A stretch of DNA of 12,876 nt, taken from NCBI GenBank assembly GCA_025997155.1, contig BNUF01000065.1, positions 1 through 12,876 on the forward strand, given 5' to 3'. Positions 5,742-12,752 of the stretch are shown here, piece by piece. The DNA comes from Clostridia bacterium (lineage in GTDB: Bacteria; Bacillota; Clostridia; Lachnospirales; WQUN01). How positions within the stretch are numbered: the first letter of the stretch is position 1; every line of letters starts with the position of its first letter. The translations under genes and the position numbers were made by a program. The notes beneath the pieces are model-generated. The model did not search any database. It was not told the origin of the DNA and worked only from the letters and a program-made list of their open reading frames with translations.

Positions 5742-7895
5742 ATGACAAAAGAAGAAATCCTAAAGCAATATTTCGGCTATGACTCTTTCCGTGAAGGGCA
5801 GGAACAGCTTATTGATTCTGTATTGTCTGGTTGCGACTGTTTAGGTGTAATGCCAACAGGAGCGGGAAAATCCGTCTGCTTCCAAATTCCCGCCCTTATG
5901 CAAAGCGGAGTGACGCTCGTTATTTCGCCGCTTATTTCGCTTATGAAAGACCAAGTAAATTCTCTTACCCAAGCAGGTATTAAAGCCGCGTTTATTAACA
6001 GTTCTCTGAGTGATAAGCAAATATCGCTTGTTTTGTCGAACGCAAGAAATGGTGTGTACAAGATAATCTATGTCGCGCCGGAAAGGCTTGGCGGTTATGA
6101 GTTTATACGGCTCGCGCAAAGTGTCGAGATTTCGATACTGACGGTTGACGAGGCACATTGTATTTCACAATGGGGACAGGATTTTAGACCAAGTTACCTA
6201 AAGATAGCCGATTTTTTGAACGCTTTGCCAAAGCGTCCGATAGTATCGGCGTTTACCGCGACCGCTACGCATCAGGTTCGCGAGGATATTATAAATTCGT
6301 TGGGTTTGGATAATCCCTACGTTTTAGTCACTGGTTTCGACAGAAAGAATTTATCTTTTAGCGTATCGAAACCAAAAGACAAATTTACCGCGCTTATTAA
6401 ATTTTTAGCCAAAAAACAAGGAAAAACAGGTATCATATATTGCTTGACGCGAACCAACGTAGACAAGGTTTGTCATAAACTGAATCGTGCGGGTTATAGC
6501 GCGTTAAGCTATCACGCGGGACTTTCTGATAAAGAACGGCGTGACAATCAAGACGCTTTCCTGTACGACCGCGCAAAGATAATGGTGGCGACAAACGCGT
6601 TCGGTATGGGCATAGACAAATCCAACGTAAATTTTGTCGTACACTACAATATGCCGAAAAATGTCGAAAGTTATTATCAAGAAGCGGGACGCGCCGGGCG
6701 TGACGGCGAACCCGCCGATTGCGTATTGTTTTATAGCGGGCAAGATGTACGCACGAACATATTTTTAATAGAAAACGGCAACGACATGGCGGAAGTTGAA
6801 GAATGGGTAAAAGACCGCGAACGGGCAAAACTTAAAAATATGATATCTTATTGTCACACTAACGAGTGTTTGCGTGCGTACATATTAAAATATTTCGGCG
6901 AAAAAGCCAAAGGATTTTGCGGCAATTGCAGCAACTGCACAGGTAAATCAGAAGAAGTTGATATAACCATAGAGGCGCAGAAGATATTGTCTTGCGTGAT
7001 AAAGTCGGGTGAGCGTTACGGAGCGGGCGTGATTATTGATATACTTCTCGGAAACAAGACTGAAAAAGTCGCGTTCAACAGACTTGACACTCTTTCTACA
7101 TTTGGCATAAGCGAGTCTTCCGACAAAACCATTAGGGAGATTATAAACTTTTTGACGGCGGACGGCTATTTATCGGTTGCGGAGGGACAGTATCCAATTT
7201 TAAGGCGCGGAGCGAAATATAAAGAGGTTTTGCAAAAAGACGCAATTCTGACGATGAAGTTAACAAAACGAGAAACAGCTTCCAGAAAACCAAACAATAA
7301 AGTTTCAACGGCAAACAAAGGACTTTTAGAGAAATTAAAAAAGTTGCGCCTTGAAATAGCAAACGAGCAAAATTTGCCTGCATATATCGTATTCGCGGAT
7401 AGTGCCTTGACGGATATGTGTCTGAAACTTCCAGCGAACGAAGAAGAATTTTTGCTTGTGTCTGGGGTTGGACAAGTTAAACTTGAGAGATACGGCAGGC
7501 GTTTCATTGCGGCTATAAATGACGAGGACGGCGATACCGATGGCGATGGCGAGAACGAAGACGATATCGCCGATAGTGAAACGCCATCGGCAGTCGAAAT
7601 CAAGGTTTCAAATGAACTCGTTACGATAAGCGTTATTGCGGACAGAATCAACTGTATGCGTATTCAAAAGGGCATAGTCAAGATTAGTGGTCAAAAAATA
7701 AACGACTGGCTTGTTTTGCAAGATTATCTGGAAAAAGTTGAAAGGGACGGCAAGTCAGTAAAAATAGTGACTGAACTTGGAACGAAGTTGGGCATAACGA
7801 CAGAGGAAAGAACAATACGCAACGAGATGTGTTTTATAAATCATTACGACAAGAACGCACAGACGTTTATCGTTGAAAATTGCACAGACATTTAA
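5742..7895 (+). CDS. recQ: ATP-dependent DNA helicase RecQ
   Basis: A 717-residue superfamily 2 3'-5' helicase acting in recombination and fork repair. Walker A MPTGAGKS is at 37-44, the DEAH box at 136-139, SAFTATA at 169-175, and motif VI QEAGRAGRDG at 313-322. Four cysteines at 376, 393, 396 and 399 match the RecQ zinc-site spacing. A winged-helix RQC region (~405-500) and an HRDC domain (~525-592) follow. After HRDC comes an acidic linker (about 593-612, mostly D, E, G) and a further ~100-residue C-terminal domain, making the protein longer than E. coli RecQ (about 610). The start fits the family, but the upstream ribosome binding site is weak (GTGAGTGA). It lies 42 bp after the PIN gene. 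Confidence 0.97.
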   Translation: MTKEEILKQYFGYDSFREGQEQLIDSVLSGCDCLGVMPTGAGKSVCFQIPALMQSGVTLVISPLISLMKDQVNSLTQAGIKAAFINSSLSDKQISLVLSNARNGVYKIIYVAPERLGGYEFIRLAQSVEISILTVDEAHCISQWGQDFRPSYLKIADFLNALPKRPIVSAFTATATHQVREDIINSLGLDNPYVLVTGFDRKNLSFSVSKPKDKFTALIKFLAKKQGKTGIIYCLTRTNVDKVCHKLNRAGYSALSYHAGLSDKERRDNQDAFLYDRAKIMVATNAFGMGIDKSNVNFVVHYNMPKNVESYYQEAGRAGRDGEPADCVLFYSGQDVRTNIFLIENGNDMAEVEEWVKDRERAKLKNMISYCHTNECLRAYILKYFGEKAKGFCGNCSNCTGKSEEVDITIEAQKILSCVIKSGERYGAGVIIDILLGNKTEKVAFNRLDTLSTFGISESSDKTIREIINFLTADGYLSVAEGQYPILRRGAKYKEVLQKDAILTMKLTKRETASRKPNNKVSTANKGLLEKLKKLRLEIANEQNLPAYIVFADSALTDMCLKLPANEEEFLLVSGVGQVKLERYGRRFIAAINDEDGDTDGDGENEDDIADSETPSAVEIKVSNELVTISVIADRINCMRIQKGIVKISGQKINDWLVLQDYLEKVERDGKSVKIVTELGTKLGITTEERTIRNEMCFINHYDKNAQTFIVENCTDI

Positions 7896-7917
7896 TATAA
7901 AAAGCGAGGAAACCAAA

Positions 7918-8292
7918 ATGAATACCATTGTATACTTTGAAATTCAATCGTCAAACCCCGAACGCGAAGCTGAGTTTTATCGAAATGTATTTAGCTGGAA
8001 AATAGAGCAAGATGAAACTATGCCTATTAAATACTACCGAATAGAAACAGACGGTATTTGCGGAGCTATTCTTTCGCGCCCCGCACCCGTTGCGCCAATG
8101 AGTGGAACAAACGCGTTCACCTGTTCGCTTCAAGTTTCTGATTTTGAGGAAACCGCCAAAAATATCCTTGCGAACGGCGGGGCTGTTGCGCTGCCTAAAT
8201 TTGCGATACCCAAAAAGTGTTGGCAAGGTTATTTCCTTGACCCCGACCAAAACGTTTTCGGAATATTTGAAGTTGACGAAAACGCTGGTTGA
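7918..8292 (+). CDS. VOC-family (glyoxalase/bleomycin-resistance fold) protein
   Basis: A 124-residue protein with two beta-alpha-beta-beta-beta repeats typical of VOC enzymes. It opens V-Y-F-E-I-Q-S-x-x-P-E-R-E-A-E-F-Y, the first strand plus helix with a likely metal-ligand region. It closes G-Y-F-L-D-P-D-x-N-V-F-G-I-F-E, the family's ending with the conserved Glu. The frame extends 45 nt upstream to an ATG at 7873 inside recQ, but the ATG at 7918 has a GAGGAA site at 7906-7911 and starts exactly where the fold begins, so I chose it. Relatives handle glutathione-, bacillithiol- or metal-linked substrates; specificity is unknown. Gap to recQ is 22 bp and to the MBL gene 28 bp. Confidence 0.88.
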   Translation: MNTIVYFEIQSSNPEREAEFYRNVFSWKIEQDETMPIKYYRIETDGICGAILSRPAPVAPMSGTNAFTCSLQVSDFEETAKNILANGGAVALPKFAIPKKCWQGYFLDPDQNVFGIFEVDENAG

Positions 8293-8320
8293 ACCTATAT
8301 CTTGAAAAGGAGTGCGTATA

Positions 8321-9019
8321 ATGCGTATAGCGAAAAACATAGAAATGCTTGAAATCAAAGGCGATAACGGAGTTATTTATCCCATACTGGCTTGGGACGA
8401 ACATAATTTAGTCTTGATAGACGCGGGATTTCCCGGACAGATTGACTTGATTACGGCGGAAATTGCCAAAGCGAACCGCTCTGCTAATGACATCACCGCG
8501 ATTATTCTGACACATCAGGATATTGACCATATAGGCTGCGTTCGTGAACTTCTTGAACTCGCCCCAAACGCGCAAGTTATGGCGCATATCGAGGAAGCCC
8601 CTTATATCAACGGAGAAAAAACACCTATTAAATTAGCGGCGTTGTCAGCAAGATACGACGACCTTCCTGACGATATGAAAATTATGCACGACAAGATGAA
8701 AGCGGGTTTTGCAAACCGAAGAATCAAAATAGATAAGTTTCTTCAAGACGGTGAAATTTTGCCTATATGCGGGGACATCGAAATAATCCACACTCCCGGG
8801 CATACACACGGACATATCTGCCTGTTATTTCGTGAAAGCGGTGTTTTAGTCGGCGGAGATGCCGTAAACATACAGGAAGGCAAACTAATCGGCGCGAATC
8901 CTAATCATACCGCCGACCTGAAAAGCGCGGAGGAATCTTTTGCTAAGATTAGGGATTTAGGCGCGTCTTTCGTAGTTGCTTATCACGGAGGTTGCTATAC
9001 AGAAAACACAACTTCATAA
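8321..9019 (+). CDS. Metallo-beta-lactamase-fold hydrolase
   Basis: A 232-residue MBL-fold protein. The metal motif reads THQDIDH (residues 64-70; the middle His of H-x-H-x-D-H is Asp, a known variant). Further ligands are H161 in HTPGHTHGH, D180 in GGDAV and H222 in AYHGG. Likely roles are glyoxalase II-type thioester or lactone hydrolysis; the substrate cannot be read. An in-frame GTG at 8312 is possible, but the ATG at 8321 follows AAAAGGAG (8305-8312) at ideal distance. With the preceding VOC gene it could form a small aldehyde or thiol-adduct detoxification pair. Its last 25 bp overlap the convergent epimerase gene. Confidence 0.92.
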   Translation: MRIAKNIEMLEIKGDNGVIYPILAWDEHNLVLIDAGFPGQIDLITAEIAKANRSANDITAIILTHQDIDHIGCVRELLELAPNAQVMAHIEEAPYINGEKTPIKLAALSARYDDLPDDMKIMHDKMKAGFANRRIKIDKFLQDGEILPICGDIEIIHTPGHTHGHICLLFRESGVLVGGDAVNIQEGKLIGANPNHTADLKSAEESFAKIRDLGASFVVAYHGGCYTENTTS

Positions 9020-9870
9020 GCACACTCAAACTGTTTAGACGGGGCAAGCGTTAGAATACCTATCTTATCTTTTAATTTTCCCTCAAAGCGCGGAGAGTCG
9101 GGCAATCCATACCAAGGCTCAAGGCAAATAAAAGGGGCGTTGTATTTTGTCCAAATTCCAAAAAATGGAAAATTGGCAAGATTCATTCTTATAGAAACAC
9201 TACTTTTAGTGGATTTCAAAGTTACCGAATCCGACTCAAAAGAAGAAAGCACAAGCGCGCCATTTTCAAAGAGTTTGTGACTAAGTTTAACGATGTTTTC
9301 GTCGTTAAGAAAAGGGGGCGTTTCATCAGCAAGCATACCGATTTCATTGATAACTCTCGTTCCCACAGTTTCGTTTTCAGAAAACTCAATGTAGTAATCG
9401 GTAAATTCTTCGCCTTTTCTTATGGGGCAGTTAAACGCGGGATGACCGCCAACGGAAAAATACATTTCTGAAGCGTCAAGATTTTCTACCGTGTAAGTTG
9501 TTTTCAGTATGTTATCTTCAAGTGAAAAACGCGCCTTGAAATTGAATTTGAAAGGATAGGTTTTAAGCGTGGGTTCACTATAACCGAGTCGGAAAGTTGC
9601 CGATGTTTTGTCGTTTTTGGCAAGCTCAAAAGCGGAACGTCTGGCGAACCCGTGTCCGTCAAGTTTGTAACTCTTGTCTTCGTGAATATACACGCCGTCT
9701 TTAACTTTTCCGACTATAGGAAAAAGGATTGGAGCGCGTCCTGTCCAAAATCTTTCATCGCCGTTCCAAAGAAACTCTGTGCCGTCAATCTTTGAAGTTA
9801 TTGAATAAAGCTCCGCTCCGAATTCATTTATTTTAACAGCCAAAACATCATTTTCAATGGTATGAATCAT
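8995..9870 (-). CDS. Aldose 1-epimerase family protein (LacX/YeaD-like)
   Basis: A 291-residue protein of the galactose mutarotase-like fold. Residues ~36-56 carry the FLWNGD...FW-x-G-R-A-P-I-L-F-P signature of LacX-type members. The candidate catalytic histidines are His73 (D-G-H-G-F-A-R) and His143 (V-G-G-H-P-A-F-N). It catalyses or is predicted to catalyse anomer interconversion of a sugar or sugar phosphate in the cytoplasm. The frame is open 43 codons further upstream, but the ATG at 9868-9870 follows AAAGGCGGG and lies downstream of a good promoter, so longer starts are rejected. It is transcribed alone, convergent to the MBL gene, and overlaps that gene's 3' end by 25 bp. Confidence 0.92.
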   Translation of the reverse strand: MIHTIENDVLAVKINEFGAELYSITSKIDGTEFLWNGDERFWTGRAPILFPIVGKVKDGVYIHEDKSYKLDGHGFARRSAFELAKNDKTSATFRLGYSEPTLKTYPFKFNFKARFSLEDNILKTTYTVENLDASEMYFSVGGHPAFNCPIRKGEEFTDYYIEFSENETVGTRVINEIGMLADETPPFLNDENIVKLSHKLFENGALVLSSFESDSVTLKSTKSSVSIRMNLANFPFFGIWTKYNAPFICLEPWYGLPDSPRFEGKLKDKIGILTLAPSKQFECAYEVVFSV

Positions 9871-9893
9871 TTTGAACCCGCCTTTACATAGTA

Positions 9894-9905
9894 TGCTTAT
9901 AAGCA
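9894..9905. promoter_or_regulatory. 12-bp palindrome in the epimerase leader
   Basis: TGCTTATAAGCA is a perfect palindrome between the promoter at 9926-9954 and the ribosome binding site of the minus-strand epimerase gene. It may be an operator for a sugar-responsive repressor; this is inference from position and symmetry only. Confidence 0.35.
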
Positions 9906-9925
9906 ATCTTTTGTAGCTTGATAAT

Positions 9926-9954
9926 ATCATACCAAAGGAGACCGTATTCGTCAA
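9926..9954 (-). promoter_or_regulatory. Sigma-A promoter of the epimerase gene
   Basis: On the minus strand, -35 TTGACG (9949-9954) and -10 TATGAT (9926-9931) are separated by 17 bp. The promoter lies about 56 bp upstream of the start codon at 9870. Confidence 0.82.
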
Positions 9955-9983
9955 GCGATGTACTTTCTTCCGCCAAATACTGC

Positions 9984-10016
9984 AAAGAAGTCCCGGCAAA
10001 CCGCCGAGACTTCTTT
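9984..10016. terminator. Bidirectional terminator-like hairpin
   Basis: AAAGAAGTCCCGGC (9984-9997) and GCCGAGACTTCTTT (10003-10016) form a 14-bp stem around a 5-nt loop. The single mismatch is C-A in plus-strand RNA and a G-U wobble in minus-strand RNA. The plus strand continues with TTTTGTTT, a fair U-tract; the minus-strand tail is weaker. Its position, between the decayed FtsH unit and the epimerase promoter, suits termination of minus-strand transcription from upstream. Confidence 0.7.
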
Positions 10017-10045
10017 TGTTTCTACATATTCAAACGCTTTTTTAA

Positions 10046-10153
10046 TTATTTAGAAAGCGTGAATTTCACGCTTTGACGAACAGGCACGCTGTAAGCCGTA
10101 TCAAAAATCTTGCCATCACGCGCCGCCATTTCTTATTTTCCGATTATTTTCAT
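10046..10153 (-). pseudogene. Small ORF after the FtsH remnant, interrupted by a stop
   Basis: From the minus-strand ATG at 10151-10153, preceded by GAGGGG nine bases upstream, six codons (MKIIGK) lead to TAA at 10133-10135. The same frame then continues from an ATG at 10127-10129 for 27 residues, beginning MAARDGKIFDTAYSV, to a stop at 10046-10048. One substitution at the stop would give a 35-residue protein. The family is not recognised. The 3' part contains the 21-bp palindrome at 10054-10074. It could instead be a genuine 27-residue ORF with a poor ribosome binding site, or chance. It follows the FtsH remnant by 18 bp. Confidence 0.35.
10054..10074. repeat. 21-bp perfect palindrome
   Basis: AAAGCGTGAATTTCACGCTTT, ten bases each side of a central T. 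It lies in the last codons of the small minus-strand ORF. No T-run follows on either strand, so it is not a standard terminator; a protein-binding site or an element end are alternatives. Confidence 0.55.
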
Positions 10154-10171
10154 ACTCGTCATTCCCCTCTG

Positions 10172-10908
10172 CTATTTTTTATCCGAACCGATGTCATCGG
10201 CGGATTTGATTGCTTTAAGAACTTCGTCGCCCGATAAAGTTTCCTGTTGAATCAGCGCGTTGGCTACGGCGTAAAGCAAGTTAATATTTTCGCGGAGTAA
10301 CTCTATCGTTTCGTGTGTGAAAGTCGCCGCAAGCGTTTGAACGCGGCTTAACGCAGGAGATTCTATCGCGTTTGGGCACAAAACCTCTAAATCAACAGCA
10401 CCGAAAGTGTCGTCCATACCGTACTTCGACACATAAAGATTGAGCAGCCGCGTTGCCTTGGTTATGTCGCTGCCCGCCCCGTCCGAAATATCATTTAAGA
10501 TTAACTTCTCGGCAGATTGCCCCGCGTAGCATATTTTGATTTGGCGTTCGATTTCCGTCTTGGTCGTCAAACCCGCGAATCTTTATCCGCTTGAAAGACT
10601 GCTCCGCCGATACCGCCGGTACTTCCGATAATGCTTGCCCTGGCTATGCTCTCGCCGCAAAGATAAGTCATAACGGCGTGTCCCGCCTCGTGATACGCCA
10701 CGCGTTTAATGTCTTTCTCGTGCCGTTCTTTCGACGAATTTCGGTTAGCCTTAAATACGCGTTTATCAATCGCGTGTTCAAAACAGTCCCGCGTAAGCGT
10801 ATCCAAACCGCTCATAGCGGCGATTAGCCGCGCTTCGTTCACAACAGAGTCAATATCCGCGCCTGTGAAACCGACGCATTGGCGGGCAATGTTGCTGATA
10901 TAATAAGA
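10172..10908 (-). pseudogene. FtsH-like AAA+/M41 peptidase, C-terminal remnant with frameshift
   Basis: On the minus strand, the frame from 10908 opens with N-I-A-R-Q-x-x-G-F-T-G-A-D then V-V-N-E-A, the last conserved helices of the FtsH AAA+ module. The M41 protease domain with zinc motif HEAGH follows. After D-K-D-S-R-V a stop occurs at 10567-10569. Homology resumes in another frame from 10570 with T-E-I-E-R-Q-I-K-I-C-Y-A-G-Q, S-D-G-A-G-S-D-I-T-K-A-T (third zinc-ligand region) and K-Y-G-M-D-D, ending at 10172. One missing base, for example in the GGG run at 10573-10575, would explain the shift. The membrane anchor and the whole Walker A/B part are missing. FtsH degrades membrane and regulatory proteins; this copy cannot use ATP. 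Accessory FtsH-like genes occur on clostridial mobile elements. Confidence 0.85.
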
Positions 10909-10957
10909 CTAAACACGGGAACGCCTGTATCTGCGGGGTTTGTGGTTTAGTCTTATT
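10902..10957. repeat. 13-bp inverted repeat beside the FtsH break
   Basis: AATAAGACTAAAC (10902-10914) and GTTTAGTCTTATT (10945-10957) are perfect inverted copies separated by 30 bp. On the plus strand the right arm runs into TTT, giving a terminator-like tail; alternatively the arms are the ends of a tiny element or a recombination scar. FtsH homology stops just inside the left arm. Confidence 0.6.
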
Positions 10958-11080
10958 TTTATGTAGGGTTAAGCGAAATACTATTTGTTATAAGGAGGGA
11001 AGTTATCAAGGTGAGTTTATAGAAAGCCTTGCAAAAGTATGGTTGCTTACGCTCCTGCATATTCGGCGGGGAAGATGTGA
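10958..11080 (+). other. Leader before the SLOG gene, with orphan Shine-Dalgarno
   Basis: This 123-bp stretch holds no recognised gene. A strong AAGGAGGG (10992-10999) is followed only by a GTG with a stop three codons later (GTG at 11011), so it looks like the start of a lost gene. One frame stays open through the stretch to the TGA at 11080-11082, overlapping the SLOG start, but has no identifiable beginning and no recognised product. Confidence 0.4.
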
Positions 11081-11416
11081 ATGAAAGTGGCGGTTATCGG
11101 GTCGAGGGGATTAGCTGTTGAAGATTTAGGAGTTTATCTTCCAAAGGAAACAACTGAAATAGTTTCGGGCGGGGCGCGTGGTATTGATTCTTGCGCGAGG
11201 GCTTACGCACTCAAAAACAATATCAATCTGACAGAGTTTTTGCCGGAGTATGAGAAGTACGGGCGTTTTGCTCCGTTAAAACGAAATGTAACCATAACTG
11301 AGTACAGCGATTTAGTGCTTGCCTTTTGGGACGGAGAAAGCCGCGGCACGAAATTTGTTATCGACACTTGTAAGAAAAACGGAGTTCCGATAAGAATTTT
11401 CAAGGTAAAGGAATAA
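11081..11416 (+). CDS. SLOG-domain protein (DUF2493 / YspA-YpsA-related)
   Basis: A 111-residue Rossmann-like protein. It opens M-K-V-A-V-I-G-S-R-G, the nucleotide-binding loop of the SLOG superfamily. SGGARGID (about 29-36) is the second phosphate-binding element, P-L-K-R-N near 65-69 and FWDGESRGT (about 85-93) the third conserved block. Such proteins are predicted to bind nucleotides or nucleotide-derived ligands; small stand-alone forms are common on plasmids and integrative elements, and their function is unproven. The ribosome binding site is weak (GGCGGGGAAG). Gap to parA is 17 bp, so they probably share a transcript. Confidence 0.85.
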   Translation: MKVAVIGSRGLAVEDLGVYLPKETTEIVSGGARGIDSCARAYALKNNINLTEFLPEYEKYGRFAPLKRNVTITEYSDLVLAFWDGESRGTKFVIDTCKKNGVPIRIFKVKE

Positions 11417-11433
11417 TCATCAGGAGGGATTTT

Positions 11434-12216
11434 ATGGCTATGGTAATATGTGTATCAAATCAAAAGGGCGGCGTGGCGAAGTCCGTAACTTGCGTGAATT
11501 TGGGTATCGGGCTTGCGCGGCACGGCAAAAAGGTATTGATTATCGACACGGACGCGCAAGCGTCGCTTACAATAAGTTTAGGTTGGCAGCAGCCCGACAC
11601 GCTCCCCGTCACGATAACAACGATAATGCGGAAAATTATCGAGGACGAGCCTGTGTCAGCGCAAGAGGGCATTTTGCGCCACGCCGAGGGCGTTGATGTT
11701 ATACCCGCTTGCATTGACCTGTCGGGGATTGAAATCTCGCTTGCGAATGTCATCAGCCGTGAAACGATTTTACGGCAATATGTGGATATTGTACGTGAAC
11801 ATTATGACTATGTACTGTTAGATACTTCGCCGTCATTAGGTATGATTAGCATAAACGCGCTCGCAACAGCCGATAAAGTGCTAATACCCGTACAGGCGCA
11901 ATATCTACCAGTTAAGGGACTCGAACTCCTTATGCAAAGTATATCAAAAATCCGCCGACAAATCAACCCGAAATTATCAATCCTTGGAATTTTGATGACA
12001 ATGGTTGACAGTCGAACTAATTACGCAAAAGAGATAAGAGCACTCTTGAAAAACGCTTACGCGGATAAATTACACATATTTGAAAATGACATACCGTTTT
12101 CGGTTCGCGCCGCCGAAATCAGCGCGGAGGGCAAAAGCATTTTCGCCCACGACCCGAAAGGCAAAGTGGCGCAAGCATACGAAGCGTTGACACAGGAGGT
12201 GCTTGCTGATGAGTAA
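11434..12216 (+). CDS. parA: ParA-family partition ATPase
   Basis: A 260-residue protein of the MinD/ParA class (Soj-like, without N-terminal HTH). The deviant Walker A KGGVAKS is at residues 11-17 with both signature lysines; D-T-D-A-Q-A-S-L follows near 39-46, and LLDTSPSLG near 128-136 is the Walker B-type segment. It would bind ATP, dimerise and move on nucleoid DNA to segregate a plasmid or an excised integrative element together with ParB. AGGAGGG lies 7 nt before the ATG. Its last 8 bp overlap the start of the broken parB. ParA itself shows no damage. Confidence 0.95.
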   Translation: MAMVICVSNQKGGVAKSVTCVNLGIGLARHGKKVLIIDTDAQASLTISLGWQQPDTLPVTITTIMRKIIEDEPVSAQEGILRHAEGVDVIPACIDLSGIEISLANVISRETILRQYVDIVREHYDYVLLDTSPSLGMISINALATADKVLIPVQAQYLPVKGLELLMQSISKIRRQINPKLSILGILMTMVDSRTNYAKEIRALLKNAYADKLHIFENDIPFSVRAAEISAEGKSIFAHDPKGKVAQAYEALTQEVLADE

Positions 12217-12403
12217 TGGTACAAAGAACCTTAATCTAAAACCATATGACGATAATTTTCAACACCGAAGAAAGCCGAGCGGATATGGCGCGAGAGAAGA
12301 TTGTTGAGGTGACGATTGGCGAATTACACACATTCGCCAATCACCCATTCAAAATACTTGACGACGACGCTATGCAGAACATTGTTGAGAGCGTTCGGCA
12401 GTA
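12209..12403 (+). pseudogene. parB: ParB-like partition protein, frameshifted and cut by an IS630 copy
   Basis: The ATG at 12209 overlaps parA and follows AGGAGGT. The first frame reads M-S-N-G-T-K-N-L-N-L-K-P-Y-D-D-N-F, a typical ParB N-terminus, then runs into a stop at about residue 33. A second frame continues with N-T-E-E-S-R, E-K-I-V-E-V, E-L-H-x-F-x-N-H-P-F and D-D-x-A-M-Q-x-I-V-E-S-V-R-Q-Y, the start of the ParB/Sulfiredoxin nuclease-like domain. One T fewer in the T4 run at 12256-12259 joins the frames. At the codon after V-R-Q the sequence passes into an insertion-sequence end, so the CTP-binding core, HTH and dimerisation parts are absent here. ParB would load on parS sites and stimulate ParA. 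Confidence 0.85.
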
Positions 12404-12752
12404 TAGTCGAGGCTATTTAAAAGCGTTAGCCAACGCATCCCAAAAAGAATCAAATTTGTGCATATGAAATCTCAATCTTCTTTTAACATTTGCCCACAAT
12501 TTTTCAATCGGATTAAGGTCAGGTGAATAAGGTGGTAAAAATATAACTTTAAAGCCGTACTCATCAGCAATATCGAAAATTCTTTCTTTATTGTGAAATG
12601 AAGCATTATCAATAATCAAAACGCTTCTTGAAATATCTCTCACGCAAGGTGCAAAAATATTTTCAAGCCAGCCTTCAAACAAATCCGCGTCTGTTGCAAC
12701 TTTGTAAGCAAACGGCGCAACAACGTCTTTGCCAGTCATTGCCGCCAAAATA
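12404..12752 (-). mobile_element. IS630-family copy, right part only, interrupted
   Basis: It begins after TA at 12402-12403 with the terminal sequence TAGTCGAGGCTATT (12404-12417), the same 14 bases that open the second copy at 12753, here in the inverted role. It contains the C-terminal part of a DDE transposase on the minus strand. The left part of this copy is cut by the second copy. IS630/Tc1-type elements insert at TA and duplicate it, which fits both junctions. It interrupts parB. Confidence 0.85.
12413..12752 (-). pseudogene. IS630-family transposase, C-terminal part
   Basis: About 112 codons end at TAG (12413-12415), inside the element end. The product carries A-A-M-T-G-K-D-V-V-A-P-F, then L-I-I-D-N-A-S-F-H-N with the second catalytic Asp. 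F-L-P-P-Y-S-P-D-L-N-P-I-E-K-L-W follows with the catalytic Glu: the DDE_3 core of IS630 transposases. The first catalytic Asp and the N-terminal HTH lie upstream of 12752, where the other copy is inserted, so no complete protein can be made. An open frame continues 10 codons across the junction to 12781, but those codons belong to the inserted element's end. Confidence 0.9.

Noticed and set aside
7166..7651. Minus-strand serine-rich open frame opposite recQ
   Set aside because: Shadow frame over the RecQ HRDC and linker region; composition reflects the antisense of acidic codons.
7873..7917. Earlier in-frame ATG for the VOC protein inside recQ
   Set aside because: No ribosome binding site; the fold starts at the ATG at 7918, which has GAGGAA upstream.
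8312..8320. GTG start for the MBL hydrolase
   Set aside because: It overlaps the AAAAGGAG ribosome binding site that serves the ATG at 8321.
9871..9999. 43-codon upstream extension of the epimerase ORF
   Set aside because: It crosses the promoter and leader; the ATG at 9870 has a good ribosome binding site and begins at the conserved fold.
12246..12403. ATG at 12246 as an independent small gene
   Set aside because: No ribosome binding site; the product is the continuation of ParB after a one-base frameshift.
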